The position numbers and the translations under genes were made by a program. Shown here piece by piece: positions 9,672 through 18,877 of a DNA stretch of 64,000 nt; positions within the stretch are counted from its first letter, which is position 1, and every line of letters starts with the position of its first letter. Location: contig AP018280.1 in assembly GCA_004296455.1 (NCBI GenBank), forward strand, positions 558,001 to 622,000, in the 5' to 3' direction. The notes beneath the pieces are model-generated. The model saw nothing but the letters and a program-made list of their open reading frames with translations, was not told the DNA's origin and made no database searches. Source of the DNA: Calothrix sp. NIES-4101 (GTDB lineage: Bacteria; Cyanobacteriota; Cyanobacteriia; Cyanobacteriales; Nostocaceae).

Positions 9672-10214
9672 ATGGGCAGAACACTTGCGAATAAAAAAGA
9701 GATTGTTACTGAACTCAAAGATACTTTGAGTGAGTCAACCTTAGCACTAGTAATTGACTATCAAGGGTTGACAGTTGCCGAGATTAGCGACTTGAGACGT
9801 AAATTGCGCCCTAGTGGAGCAGTTTGCAAAGTAACAAAAAATACCTTTATGGGTATCGCCATTCAAGAACAAGAAAAATGGCAGCCCTTATCGGAACTCC
9901 TCCAGGGTTCCAATGCCTTCCTGCTGGTAAAAGAAGACTTTTCATCAGCAATTAAAGCATATCAAGATTTCCAAAAAGCCACCAAAGACAAAACTAAGCT
10001 TCGCGGTGGTGTTATGGATGGCAAACTGCTGAAAGAAGCAGATGTCAAAGTTTTGGGAGACTTGCCATCCAAGGAACAACTCATGGCACAAATTGCTGGT
10101 GCTATTAACGGCGTAGCAACCAAGCTTGCTGTGGGTATCAACGAAGTACCCAGTTCTCTGGGACGTGCTTTGCAGGCTGTCGCTGACAAAGATAAAGAAG
10201 GCGCTGCTGAATAA
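9672..10214 (+). CDS. rplJ: 50S ribosomal protein L10
   Basis: 180 residues. It has the [16 protein letters not shown] start, the KVTKNTF rRNA-binding segment and a C-terminal helix that anchors the L7/L12 dimers. A strong AGGAGGTG ribosome-binding site precedes the ATG. Expression is likely controlled by the L10 leader just upstream. Together with rplL it supplies the ribosomal stalk. Confidence 0.96.
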   Translation: MGRTLANKKEIVTELKDTLSESTLALVIDYQGLTVAEISDLRRKLRPSGAVCKVTKNTFMGIAIQEQEKWQPLSELLQGSNAFLLVKEDFSSAIKAYQDFQKATKDKTKLRGGVMDGKLLKEADVKVLGDLPSKEQLMAQIAGAINGVATKLAVGINEVPSSLGRALQAVADKDKEGAAE

Positions 10215-10215
10215 A

Positions 10216-10320
10216 AGGTGAGTGGTTAATGGTTAATAGTTAATCAGTAATGGGTAATCGGTAATTAGAGGTTGGTTTACTGTCAATCAACTAGTTGCTA
10301 CTAGCCATTAGTCATTAACC
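10216..10320 (+). repeat. Short tandem TTAAT/GGTTAAT-like repeats
   Basis: The rplJ-rplL spacer contains degenerate 7-10-mers (GGTTAAT, AGTTAATCAG, GGTAATTA) in both orientations. Similar repeats occur at 8471-8560 and 24080-24235. They look like the short tandem repeated repetitive sequences of filamentous cyanobacteria. Confidence 0.5.
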
Positions 10321-10371
10321 AATAACGATAAACAGTTCACGACAATATATCAATTTACAGGAGTTTGAAAA

Positions 10372-10761
10372 ATGTCTGCTGCAACCGATCAAATTTTAGA
10401 ACAACTCAAAGGCTTAACTCTCCTCGAAGCATCTGAACTCGTTAAGCAAATCGAAGAAGCATTTGGTGTTAGTGCTGCTGCACCTGCTGGTGGCATGATG
10501 ATGATGGCTGCACCTGGTGCGGCACCTGCTGAAGCTGCCGAAGAAAAAACTGAATTTGATGCGATTCTTGAATCTGTTCCTGCTGATAAGAAGATTGCAG
10601 TCCTCAAGATTGTACGTGAATTGACTGGTTTAGGTTTGAAAGAAGCAAAAGACTTGGTAGAAGCTGCACCCAAGGCGTTGTTTGAAGGTGTTGCCAAAGA
10701 AAAAGCTGAAGATGCGAAAAAACGTGTCGAAGAAGCTGGCGGAAAAGTTGCTATCAAGTAG
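10372..10761 (+). CDS. rplL: 50S ribosomal protein L7/L12
   Basis: 129 residues. An N-terminal dimerisation helix is followed by an Ala/Met/Gly-rich hinge (with MMMM) and the conserved C-terminal domain ([36 protein letters not shown]). It recruits translational GTPases. A GGAG ribosome-binding site precedes it, and a strong terminator closes the operon 50 bp downstream. Confidence 0.97.
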   Translation: MSAATDQILEQLKGLTLLEASELVKQIEEAFGVSAAAPAGGMMMMAAPGAAPAEAAEEKTEFDAILESVPADKKIAVLKIVRELTGLGLKEAKDLVEAAPKALFEGVAKEKAEDAKKRVEEAGGKVAIK

Positions 10762-10813
10762 TTTTTCCTTTATCCCCTTATTGCCTACAGGTTTTTAACC
10801 TGGGCTATGAATC

Positions 10814-10840
10814 AAAAGCCTACATTTAGTAGGCTTTTTC
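10814..10840 (+). terminator. Intrinsic terminator after rplL
   Basis: An AAAGCCTAC/GTAGGCTTT hairpin with a 5-nt loop is followed by a T run. It ends the ribosomal operon. Confidence 0.85.
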
Positions 10841-10928
10841 TATTTAGGCTGAGTGATAAATAGACTATTGCTGATTGTGCAGACACCAAGCCTCTGAGAT
10901 TTGCCTTACATACCGCAGTTGCTATCTC

Positions 10929-11022
10929 ATACCAAGTTGCGTTATGTCGTAGTACTTGGAGTCAATGAGATTGCTTCCTACGTCGCAATGACCGGGTATT
11001 ATATCTGAGTGCAACTTAGTAT
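10929..11022. repeat. Small MITE-like element with AAGTTGC termini
   Basis: The ends ATACCAAGTTGC (10929) and GCAACTTAGTAT (11011) are inverted repeats matching 11 of 12. The roughly 94-bp element has no coding capacity. Only one copy is seen in the window, so MITE status is inferred from the structure alone. Confidence 0.5.
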
Positions 11023-11781
11023 CATTCGATGAAAACCTTCAGGGACACTTCCATGTCTCTTGTCTGGAATCAGGAGGGTTGTTCCACAGGAGTTAACTGT
11101 AATCTCTATGCCGCTCGACTGAGAGAGGATTTGTAAAGCAAGTATTAAGTGCAATCCTGTGCGAAAAATCGGGTTACTTTGTTTTTAAGGTTTAGTTGAT
11201 AAATAGCCTCTGAGAATCGGTAAGTTTTTATTGGCTGAACTAACATCATATTAAATAAAAATTTGATACTTAAAAATTGTATTAAAACAAGCATTTTTGT
11301 ATTTAGATTATCTACTAAGTATTCTTCCATATTCTATTGTTCAAAAGCTTATTGGCATATAGTGCATCTTTTTTGATTTCAGGCTTAAAGTAGCAATTTG
11401 CACTTGAATAAAGAGTATTTATCTGTATATATCTCGATTTCGATGCAGCCAATTCTTTAAAATATCTAATGTTTTATTAAAGATTTTATGAGAAAAATAA
11501 TTTTTTTATACCAAGGTAGTAAATAAATATTGACAAAGGATTGACAAGGATTTATGTTAATCGCAATATATTGTTCTATCTGAGGTTACAACAGACGCAG
11601 TTTTATTCGATAAAGTTCAATTAATATTGCAGAAGATAGTGTAAATTTGGCTTTTTAGTCAATTAATTACACAACAGTTTCGACTTTTGGAAATAAATAA
11701 AATTATGATACAATTGACATCCTTAAGATTAGCTTCACATTAATAGCAGCATCCGAACCTTAAAAAACAGGTGAATTTAGC
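11023..11781. other. AT-rich non-coding region upstream of the diguanylate cyclase gene
   Basis: About 760 bp with no reading frame I would support. It is very AT-rich from 11150 on and may carry the promoter of the downstream signalling gene. No riboswitch or RNA motif was recognised. Confidence 0.45.
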
Positions 11782-13065
11782 ATGGACTGCCCGAAAATCC
11801 TAGTTGTTGAGGATGAACAAGTCCTCGCTGTTGATATTAGGAATAGTTTACAAAAGTTAGGGTATACGGTTCCGGAAATTACTGACTCAGGTGAAGGCGC
11901 AATTAAAAAAGTTGCAGAAACGCATCCGAATTTAGTGTTAATGGATATTTGCTTGACAGGTGCAGTTGATGCCGTACAAGCTGGGGATTTTATCCGGAAG
12001 AACTTTCATGTACCCGTACTATATTTAACAGAGTACGCAGCACAAAGTAATTCACATCAAAATCTTTTGCGTGATCCATTTAGTTACATTATTAAACCAT
12101 TTGCAGAAAAGGATTTACATATTGCTGTGGAGATGGCTTTATATAAACATCATATTGAAAAAAAATTCCACTTAGAGCACCAGCATTTGCTAACAGTTAT
12201 TAACAGCATAGGTAGTGCAGTAATTGTCACTGATACTAGTGGTTGTATGCAGATGATCAATCCAGTGGCAGAAGCACTAACTGGGTGGAAACAATCAGAA
12301 CTAATTGGTAAAGATATTACACATGCATTATGTTTAATTGATAAAGATACAGGTGAAGAGATTGATTTTATTGTTAAAGAAGTGGTTACAAAAGGTCAGA
12401 TTGTGACTTTACCAAATAATTGCACTTTGATTGCCAAAGATGGTAGGGAAATTCCAATTGGTGACAATGCATCTCCAATTCGCGATCGCAATGGTAATAT
12501 TACTGGTGTTGTCTTGACTTTTCAAGATATCACCGAGCGCAAGCAAATGGAGGCAAGGTTATTACGCAATGCGTTTTATGATGCCTTAACATCGCTGCCA
12601 AATCGAGTTTTATTTTTAGATAGACTGAGGCAAGCGTTTGAACGTGCTAAGCGTCGGAATAATTTTCATTTTGCAGTTTTATTTTTAGATTTAGACGGTT
12701 TTAAGGGGATAAATGATCGTTTCGGTCACGGAATGGGGGATGATTTACTAGTAGCGATCGCGCAAAGGTTGCATTCCTGTTTGCGAAGTGGTGATACGGT
12801 AGCCAGATTTGGTGGTGATGAGTTTGCGGTATTATTGGAGGATATTAAGGATGCGAGCGAAGCCAGTGCGATCGCCAGACGCATTCAAAATACATTAAAG
12901 CAACCACTGCATTTAAATGGGCAAGAATTGATTACTACTGCAAGCATTGGTATCACTCTAAGTGCTAATCATCACGACGAACCTGGACAAATGCTACGAG
13001 ATGCTGATATTGCCATGTACCGTGCCAAGCAACAAGGTAAGGCAAATTTTAATGTATTTAGCTGA
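11782..13065 (+). CDS. Response regulator with PAS and GGDEF domains (diguanylate cyclase)
   Basis: 427 residues in three domains. A receiver domain (about 1-125) has the acidic VVEDEQ pocket, phospho-acceptor Asp55 (LVLMD) and Lys105. A PAS domain (about 130-255) follows. The GGDEF domain (about 258-427) has the intact catalytic GGDEF at 344-348 and the RxxD product-inhibition site RSGD at 335-338, exactly five residues upstream. It should make cyclic di-GMP in response to phosphorylation by an unlinked histidine kinase and a PAS-sensed signal. No EAL domain and no partner kinase are present nearby. Confidence 0.93.
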   Translation: MDCPKILVVEDEQVLAVDIRNSLQKLGYTVPEITDSGEGAIKKVAETHPNLVLMDICLTGAVDAVQAGDFIRKNFHVPVLYLTEYAAQSNSHQNLLRDPFSYIIKPFAEKDLHIAVEMALYKHHIEKKFHLEHQHLLTVINSIGSAVIVTDTSGCMQMINPVAEALTGWKQSELIGKDITHALCLIDKDTGEEIDFIVKEVVTKGQIVTLPNNCTLIAKDGREIPIGDNASPIRDRNGNITGVVLTFQDITERKQMEARLLRNAFYDALTSLPNRVLFLDRLRQAFERAKRRNNFHFAVLFLDLDGFKGINDRFGHGMGDDLLVAIAQRLHSCLRSGDTVARFGGDEFAVLLEDIKDASEASAIARRIQNTLKQPLHLNGQELITTASIGITLSANHHDEPGQMLRDADIAMYRAKQQGKANFNVFS

Positions 13066-13080
13066 TGTTTACTGGGGTAT

Positions 13081-13112
13081 AGGGGTAAGGAAATGAAGAG
13101 TTACCCCTATCT
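13081..13112. terminator. Putative bidirectional terminator
   Basis: AGGGGTAA (13081) and TTACCCCT (13101) form an 8-bp stem between two convergent genes. The T tract is weak. Confidence 0.45.
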
Positions 13113-13124
13113 TTAGCCCTGTTC

Positions 13125-15206
13125 CTATTTTTTCTCCCGAGTTGGTGCTAATACCATCAACATATCTATCTGCTCTGTCTCTGGGGTTAGAGATATGGTA
13201 GCTGAGAGACTGTAAATTGAACCAACTGTCTGTTTAAAGATGTTGAAGAATTCGTTTTTTTGATATTCCTGGGGAATCAAACCATAAATCCAGGATAGGG
13301 AAGAACCCATATTCATGTAAAAATAACCTTGATTCGGGTAGGGAAGTGAATCTGTTGCAGTCGTAAAATTATAAGTATCAGATAGCTGTACATAGGGTTT
13401 GGGGACTAAATCTGTGATTGCACCAAATCCAGTGGTGAGAAGTAATGTATCTTGCTCAATCCAACTATAGGCAAATGGGCTAAAAGAACCTGTTCTATCA
13501 TTCCAACTGGTAATATTTTTACCTTTAATATCACTATTTTTAATAGTTGCTTCACCATTACTGGAGGATTTAACTAGTTGCTCTAATTTATTTAAAGTGT
13601 TTTCTGCAACACTACGATTACTGGTTTTGACAATTAAACCAACACCGAAATTAGCATTGGGACTAAATAATTTAAACAACCCTCCCTTGGTTGGGAAAGT
13701 GAAAAATCCATATTCCCCATCCATCCAGCCAATAAAGTCTTTATCAAAATCCAAACCAGTGGTAGTGCGGACAAAATTACGAAAATCAGCTAACCCTTTT
13801 TTGACTTCGGGTATTGTTTCAAACCCACGGGATAGTGCTTGCCAATATAAGTTAATGTTACTACCTGTGATTGCTGAATATGTGGCAGCAGGCATTCGAG
13901 ACATCATCAGTTGTTCTCTTCTGCTGACTGCCTTCTTAGCTGATTTTAGCTGCTTTTCACTGGGAGCACCCATTTTCGGCGGATTGGCTTCTGTATAGGA
14001 ACTACCAAATAATAGTGTACGTAGCACTGTAGAATGTACGCCTGTTCCTAGAGTGGATGTTTTCTGTTTACTTGTTGGTTTTGCCATGTAAGCTTGAGCC
14101 TGAAAACGCATTCCTTCTGGCTGTAAGCGCAGGTAACTGTTAATGCTTTTGTATGCTTTTAATTGTTCGAGGTTAATATTGTCAAAACCCAATAATGGCA
14201 AAGTGCTACTTAACTCAGCAGGCAAATCTTGAGCTAAATCTTTAATTAAATCTTGAAGTAAAAGCATGTAAGCAACTGGGTTTTGGTACATGGAATATAA
14301 TACTTCTGGCGCTTGATGTTGCTGAATTAATGTTTGTAATTCTGGTTTGGCACTAATATTAGCAATTTTCCCATTCTTGGTGTCAATTAATTTTTCCAAG
14401 GGTTTGCTATCAAATCCTAAGACGACATAACCTGGAAAAGTTGCGATCGCTAAATTATTTTGTCGTCTACTTTTAAGTTTATTTAATGATTCTGGTAATG
14501 ATATTACTGGCTGTTTAGTAGCTTTTTTTGGTAGGGGTTGTGCTGATGTACTTGTTTTAATTTCAAATATTGTCGCACCTTGATATTCGCGGATTTTTAC
14601 CTTGTCTTTATCTTTTTTGACTTCATTCAAAAATGACTCTACTCGCATGTCGTTGGTAATGGGAAATACCATCACGGCAGTCGATTCCATCGTTGCCGGA
14701 TTATTACCAACTTTAGGCATGAAAGCAAATACGATTTCTTCTCCTAGCCAAGATTGTATGTCTCTTGCATAGTTGAAACTTACATTTGGGGGCATGAATT
14801 TTAATATTGTTTGCTTTGCCATATGGAACAAATGAAAGCGAGTCAAATTATCCCATTTTTCCGGTTTAATACTGATGAAACTAACTACAGGTGTATCCAC
14901 AGGTAAAAAACTGGCAATATCTTTTGCAGAGTTTTGAGTAGTTGAATTATTTGGCTTCTCATTTAATTGTTTGACTATATTATTTTGATTTTTCGCCGCA
15001 AGTGCCAGTTTTTTATCTAAAAAAATAATTGCGTCACTTAACGGTTGACTCTGATGATTTTTTGGTGATGAAAGTTGAATTGAATTCCTAGGAGATTGAC
15101 TAGTTAGCCTTAATTTTGTTATCTTTAATTCCTCGGCTTTTGCCCCTGACATACATAGCAATAAACCGAGAGCAGTTGTTATACTTCCCTTAATCATTAT
15201 TTTCAT
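13125..15206 (-). CDS. DUF3352 family exported protein
   Basis: About 693 residues. The start at 15206 (MKIMIKGSITTALGLLLCMS) gives a proper signal peptide with a likely cleavage after GAKA; the frame is open 21 codons further upstream but that part has no signal character. The body (LPVDTPVVSFISIKPEKWD ... GEEIVFAFMPKVG) fits the cyanobacterial DUF3352 family of periplasmic or membrane-associated proteins of unknown function. The region around residues 50-90 is polar and poorly conserved. It converges with the diguanylate cyclase gene. Family assignment is moderate, and no activity can be assigned. Confidence 0.7.
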   Translation of the reverse strand: MKIMIKGSITTALGLLLCMSGAKAEELKITKLRLTSQSPRNSIQLSSPKNHQSQPLSDAIIFLDKKLALAAKNQNNIVKQLNEKPNNSTTQNSAKDIASFLPVDTPVVSFISIKPEKWDNLTRFHLFHMAKQTILKFMPPNVSFNYARDIQSWLGEEIVFAFMPKVGNNPATMESTAVMVFPITNDMRVESFLNEVKKDKDKVKIREYQGATIFEIKTSTSAQPLPKKATKQPVISLPESLNKLKSRRQNNLAIATFPGYVVLGFDSKPLEKLIDTKNGKIANISAKPELQTLIQQHQAPEVLYSMYQNPVAYMLLLQDLIKDLAQDLPAELSSTLPLLGFDNINLEQLKAYKSINSYLRLQPEGMRFQAQAYMAKPTSKQKTSTLGTGVHSTVLRTLLFGSSYTEANPPKMGAPSEKQLKSAKKAVSRREQLMMSRMPAATYSAITGSNINLYWQALSRGFETIPEVKKGLADFRNFVRTTTGLDFDKDFIGWMDGEYGFFTFPTKGGLFKLFSPNANFGVGLIVKTSNRSVAENTLNKLEQLVKSSSNGEATIKNSDIKGKNITSWNDRTGSFSPFAYSWIEQDTLLLTTGFGAITDLVPKPYVQLSDTYNFTTATDSLPYPNQGYFYMNMGSSLSWIYGLIPQEYQKNEFFNIFKQTVGSIYSLSATISLTPETEQIDMLMVLAPTREKK

Positions 15207-15393
15207 ACTGTATACCTTTGGATAATGTATTTTGTGACTGTATTTTCTTCCTAACACAAAAAGATACAAACTATACCTAGTATATTTGCGTATATTGATT
15301 TTAATTATATAGAATTTTAAACATCCATAAATTTAATTAAATGTTTATGAATATATTCATATATCTAACCTTTTGGAGAATTTAGGGATATTT

Positions 15394-16575
15394 TTATTCA
15401 GCATTTTGTAAAAATTTTTGGAGAGAAAATTGTATTTTTGGTTGTTTCATGTAAACTTGTGCTGCCTCCAATAAATTGTGAATATTATCGGGACTAATAT
15501 CATCAATATCGTCACTTAAACGCTTACCAGTTAAATCGCGATCAAGTTTAAATTGTAGTCGTAAAATACGCTCATGAGCTATTTGCTTGGTGATGTATTC
15601 ATAAATTTCCGAAGAGCCATCAAATAATACGCCAATTAAGGGTTGTGCCCATTGAATTAAACCCCAATGTTGAGCATATTCGTAAGGAATTACTCGTGTG
15701 CGCTCACCTGTACCAATTGAAAGAATGCGGATATCCTCCACCTTATATCCTAATTTTAAGGCTTCAGCGATCGCACAACTTGATGGGTTGTTGGCTGCAA
15801 CTCCACCATCAATAGCTGAAAATGCAGATTTAATGGAGTAAACAGATGTTCTATCGGGAATTTGCTCCCAATCTGGGGAAACAATTGCTTGTCGAAATGA
15901 GCCGATGTACTTGGTGATTGTCCGAGTTTGCCCACTACCCATACCATCAATAATTCTAATTTGGGTGTTGTTATAAACGTCATTCACTGAAGCAGCATCG
16001 TCATCCAAAATAATTGTATTTTTTAATCCATCTTGGGCATTTCCACTCACTCTTTTCTCTAGTCGATGTGCAGGAAAATAAGTTGGTGCAGAAGCCGAGC
16101 AAACGCATATTTCCCACAGGGGAATGTTGCCATATCCCTTGTCTTGTCGCCAATTTTTAAAAAAGATGGGTTCACGCTCGATGGTGTCAAAAGAAATTAC
16201 TAGTAATAAGGGTGAGACAATATCAAAAAGGGTAGTATCACCAAAAGCCGATTGCATAACTTGGATTAAACCTGTATCGGAAAATTTGGGAGCCGAAATA
16301 CCATGTTTGAAAAGTAAAGGCAGACGTTTGAGGGTGAGTCTTTTTTTGTAGGGGAAGATAATTGAACTTTTTTGCTGATAGAGTTCGACAATTTCTTCAC
16401 TTTTACAACCTCGTGCGATCGCTGCTGCTAAAATAGAGCCAGTGGAGGTTCCGGCAATCAAGTGAAAATACTCATTCAGAGGTTGTTGAATTTCCTTTTC
16501 AATTGCAGCCAGCATTTTTGCTGCTACTATTCCCCTTATTCCTCCTCCATCTAAACTTAAGATTCTAAATACCAT
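15394..16575 (-). CDS. Patatin-like phospholipase with an inserted domain
   Basis: 393 residues. The oxyanion motif DGGGIRG (9-15), the nucleophile elbow GTSTGS (Ser44) and the catalytic DGG (Asp256) form a complete Ser-Asp dyad, so lipid acyl hydrolase activity is expected. Between ASAPTYFPAHRLE and AIDGGVAANNP lies an extra segment of about 70 residues (roughly 180-250) with the pattern YNNTQIRIIDGMGSGQTR ... SPDWEQIPDRTSVY. It resembles a small beta module common in phage tail proteins. Cellular localisation is unclear because no signal peptide is present. Confidence 0.9.
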   Translation of the reverse strand: MVFRILSLDGGGIRGIVAAKMLAAIEKEIQQPLNEYFHLIAGTSTGSILAAAIARGCKSEEIVELYQQKSSIIFPYKKRLTLKRLPLLFKHGISAPKFSDTGLIQVMQSAFGDTTLFDIVSPLLLVISFDTIEREPIFFKNWRQDKGYGNIPLWEICVCSASAPTYFPAHRLEKRVSGNAQDGLKNTIILDDDAASVNDVYNNTQIRIIDGMGSGQTRTITKYIGSFRQAIVSPDWEQIPDRTSVYSIKSAFSAIDGGVAANNPSSCAIAEALKLGYKVEDIRILSIGTGERTRVIPYEYAQHWGLIQWAQPLIGVLFDGSSEIYEYITKQIAHERILRLQFKLDRDLTGKRLSDDIDDISPDNIHNLLEAAQVYMKQPKIQFSLQKFLQNAE

Positions 16576-16663
16576 AATTTCGAGATTTTTTATTTCCCTA
16601 AAAATATACCCGCAAAATCAGAAATTGCGGGTACCTCATGTATCTACCAAAAATAATTTATTC

Positions 16664-16882
16664 TGATATCATGTGCGGCTAACCACTTCTAACTAACACA
16701 TTTCAAAACCCTTATAGAGCAAGGCTTTTAGCTAAACAATCAAAAGGTGTTTGTTTCATTTGTTGCTAGCGGCGAAAAAACTCACCTAGTCGGAGGCTTA
16801 CAATTAAAATTTCTCCGCGTCCCCCCGTCTCTAAGTCTCCGTGTCAGTTTTAATAATAAGTATTCAACTGGACATGATATGA
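16664..16882. repeat. MITE-like repeat, ATATCATGTNCGG family, copy 1
   Basis: The ends TGATATCATGTGCGG (16664) and GGACATGATATGA (about 16870) are inverted. Its right part, including the CTCCGCGTCC..GTCTCC..GTGTC block, matches the reverse complement of 32473-32580. It is about 219 bp and non-coding. Confidence 0.55.
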
Positions 16883-16901
16883 CTCCTGAATCTGGAGATT
16901 A

Positions 16902-17279
16902 TTAAAACTTATATCCTCTAGCCACCCAATAATACCAATCATTTAGTGCTTCCTGAGTATCGCTGTCAGCGTCAAGCACTTTTAAATCATTTAACTTGGC
17001 AATTTCGACATCATCATCGCTACCGCCAGTTTCTACTACCTCCACAAGCATGTCACGCAAACATTCTTCCTCGGTAGCCATACCCAAAACCTCAACATCC
17101 TTTTCCGGTGCAGTTCCTTTGCGTCCTTTTTTTGCCCATTTGGCATTAAAGGGAAAGTTAAGACTGTCATCTAGATAATAATACCAGCCCATTGCGCGGT
17201 CTTCCTTATCCTCAGCATCAATAAGAATCTCACTTTTAATCCGTTCTTCGCGATTTGCATCTAATTCGACATTCGACAT
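16902..17279 (-). CDS. ccbP: CcbP-like calcium-binding protein
   Basis: 125 residues from MSNVELDANREERIKSEI. It is strongly acidic, with DAEDKEDRAMGWYYYLDDSLNFPF, ETGGSDDDVEIA and DADSDTQEAL segments and no EF-hand. This resembles CcbP, the calcium-sequestering protein of Anabaena that is lowered during heterocyst development; the match is from memory of the family signature. The start at 17279 drops five codons (MGGVI) of an open extension. It is a single gene with its own promoter region in the 600-bp spacer upstream. Confidence 0.7.
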   Translation of the reverse strand: MSNVELDANREERIKSEILIDAEDKEDRAMGWYYYLDDSLNFPFNAKWAKKGRKGTAPEKDVEVLGMATEEECLRDMLVEVVETGGSDDDVEIAKLNDLKVLDADSDTQEALNDWYYWVARGYKF

Positions 17280-17294
17280 AATAACGCCCCCCAC

Positions 17295-17903
17295 GGTATC
17301 AGACTTAATAAAGGTAAATCTTACCGATTTCAGTCTATCAACTCAACCATTCCTGAGAATTTTATTGAGAATATTATTTATAGTGACAATTTCATGCTGG
17401 ACTCTTCTAGAGTCCGATACAATTCAGTTAAGAATATAAATCTGCCGTAAACAAAACAAATCGACTTTTTTGGAGGAGACTTGGGAACGCAACCGTCCAA
17501 AGTTTGACGGGAAGAACATCTCCCCGTTAACTTTTCCCAATCGGGAGTTTGGGGGAGAATCCCCCAAGTCTTTGTTCTCAACAAATCGATTGACTGACAG
17601 CCTTAACTGAACGTATTGTTCTATAGTCAAGATGCTTGATATATTTATAGATCATCATAGATTATCTATAAATTCTGCCGTAATCGCAAATTTGTAGTGC
17701 TTGCTTCATTTCTGATCTGTGTCCACAGAGATTTTTACTACAATTGAAGTCACCAAAGTCTCTGCTGATACTTGCAAACAAAAATAAGATTCCGCCAAAA
17801 ACAGGCTTTTTTTAGATAATTTATTGATGAAAATGCGATCGCTATTATTTCACTAGAAACATCTTTCAGAAATTTTCCCGTTCAATTATACCATTAATTG
17901 CGC
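17295..17903. other. Non-coding region with repeat-like structure
   Basis: About 600 bp. Near-identical ATAAATCTGCCGTAA (17434) and ATAAATTCTGCCGTAA (17669) form an imperfect direct repeat. Between them is a structured block with GGAGACTTGGGA..., GTTTGACGGGAAG..CCCGTTAAC and GGGGGAGAATCCCCC. Short frames here look like read-through of repeat DNA rather than genes. Confidence 0.4.
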
Positions 17904-18107
17904 CTAGCTACTTACCCAAGGTGACAAAAGAAGCAAATCTTCTATGCATAACGTCAAAATGCAGTGGCGGCGAGTAATCTCAATCTCCAACTCAGTACCA
18001 GTGTCTTTTGTCTGTCCTCTGCCATGACATGTTAGGCTGCTGGCAAGTGCAGAAAGTATATCGCCTACTTCGGTTAACAGTTCGTTAAGTCCGTAAAACT
18101 TCCTCAT
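17904..18107 (-). CDS. Small hypothetical protein
   Basis: 67 residues if translated from the ATG at 18107, 7 bp after the stop of the upstream minus-strand gene. Residues 1-40 are helical and mildly hydrophobic (LNELLTEVGDILSALASSL); the C-terminus is Leu-rich. The close spacing suggests an operon with the membrane protein upstream, but I recognise no family, and the protein-like character is only moderate. Confidence 0.35.
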   Translation of the reverse strand: MRKFYGLNELLTEVGDILSALASSLTCHGRGQTKDTGTELEIEITRRHCILTLCIEDLLLLSPWVSS

Positions 18108-18114
18108 GCTGTTG

Positions 18115-18588
18115 CTACTCGAGAAAGCGTGTAATAGTATTTGCAACCTCTTGCTGCTCGATTTGCCAGTTGCTAAACCAGCCAAGGGTAGAATAAGCGG
18201 GCAACTTTTCACCAGATTTTAGAACCAGATGAACTGGATGAATTGGTGTTCCTTCTCCATCTGCCTGACTTAACTCAAGTTGGCTAATTTCTGCAAGCGG
18301 TTTTTCAAGAGTTGTCTTTGTCAACAACTGTTTTTCAAGTTTCAACATTCCTGTCTTTTTATCTAAAGTCAAGGTAATGATCGTTAACCATGAATAGAAG
18401 AAGAACAGGGTGAATCCCATAAAAGGAATTACAATCCACTGATACCTTTGCTCAGGGTTTGAGGGAATCTCATAGCCAAATAAAAGCATATAAAATTCCA
18501 TTACAAAAAATAGGCTGACGAACAGCCATATTTTTACAGGTTTACTGTAGATTACTAATTTGGTTGAAGTTTGCTCCCGAATTTCCAT
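18115..18588 (-). CDS. Hypothetical membrane protein with two TM helices
   Basis: 157 residues. Two hydrophobic helices (about 19-38 and 50-72) are followed by a soluble domain (LTLDKKTGMLKLEKQLL ... HPVHLVLKSGEKLPAYSTLGWF). This layout is seen in many cyanobacterial proteins with a PH-like C-terminal domain. No catalytic motif is visible. It probably sits in the plasma membrane with the soluble domain in the cytosol. The sequence is coherent and the start is plausible, but the function is unknown. Confidence 0.65.
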   Translation of the reverse strand: MEIREQTSTKLVIYSKPVKIWLFVSLFFVMEFYMLLFGYEIPSNPEQRYQWIVIPFMGFTLFFFYSWLTIITLTLDKKTGMLKLEKQLLTKTTLEKPLAEISQLELSQADGEGTPIHPVHLVLKSGEKLPAYSTLGWFSNWQIEQQEVANTITRFLE

Positions 18589-18655
18589 CCTTTCCTCATG
18601 GCTGAATGCCTTGTATTGCCTTTAAGGTTTCGATAAATTGAGTCAGAATTACCTA

Positions 18656-18811
18656 ATGAACAGTGTTTTGACTGACCTGCCAGATTATATATTCTGCCTT
18701 TTTATAGCATACTGCTCGCACCTTCAAGTCAAGCTAATAAATCAACAACAAGTAGCCCAGGTATTGAATCAAATAGTCGAATCATCCAAAGCTAAAGCGA
18801 TCGCAGACTAA
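18656..18811 (+). CDS. Possible 51-residue small protein or gene remnant
   Basis: An ATG-initiated frame of 51 codons ends in a helical, Gln-rich stretch (INQQQVAQVLNQIVESSKAK). The C-terminal half looks like genuine protein, while the N-terminal half (with several Cys) is less convincing. A strong hairpin follows 24 bp after the stop. It may be a real small gene or the tail of a gene lost next to the adjacent IS. Confidence 0.3.
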   Translation: MNSVLTDLPDYIFCLFIAYCSHLQVKLINQQQVAQVLNQIVESSKAKAIAD

Positions 18812-18834
18812 TATAATTACATCAAAACTGGACA

Positions 18835-18872
18835 ATAGTAGACAGATTACTCGGTGTAAATCTGTCTACTAT
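18835..18872 (+). terminator. Perfect 14-bp inverted repeat, terminator-like
   Basis: ATAGTAGACAGATT (18835-18848) is exactly inverted at 18859-18872 with a 10-nt loop, followed by CTTTCC. It lies just after the 51-codon frame and only one base before the target duplication of the IS at 18878. Confidence 0.55.
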
Positions 18873-18877
18873 CTTTC

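Noticed and set aside
17378-17630. Two overlapping minus-strand frames of 68 codons
   Set aside because: They are translations of repeat-like DNA (GGGGGAGAATCCCCC etc.); the two frames compete and neither has a start context.
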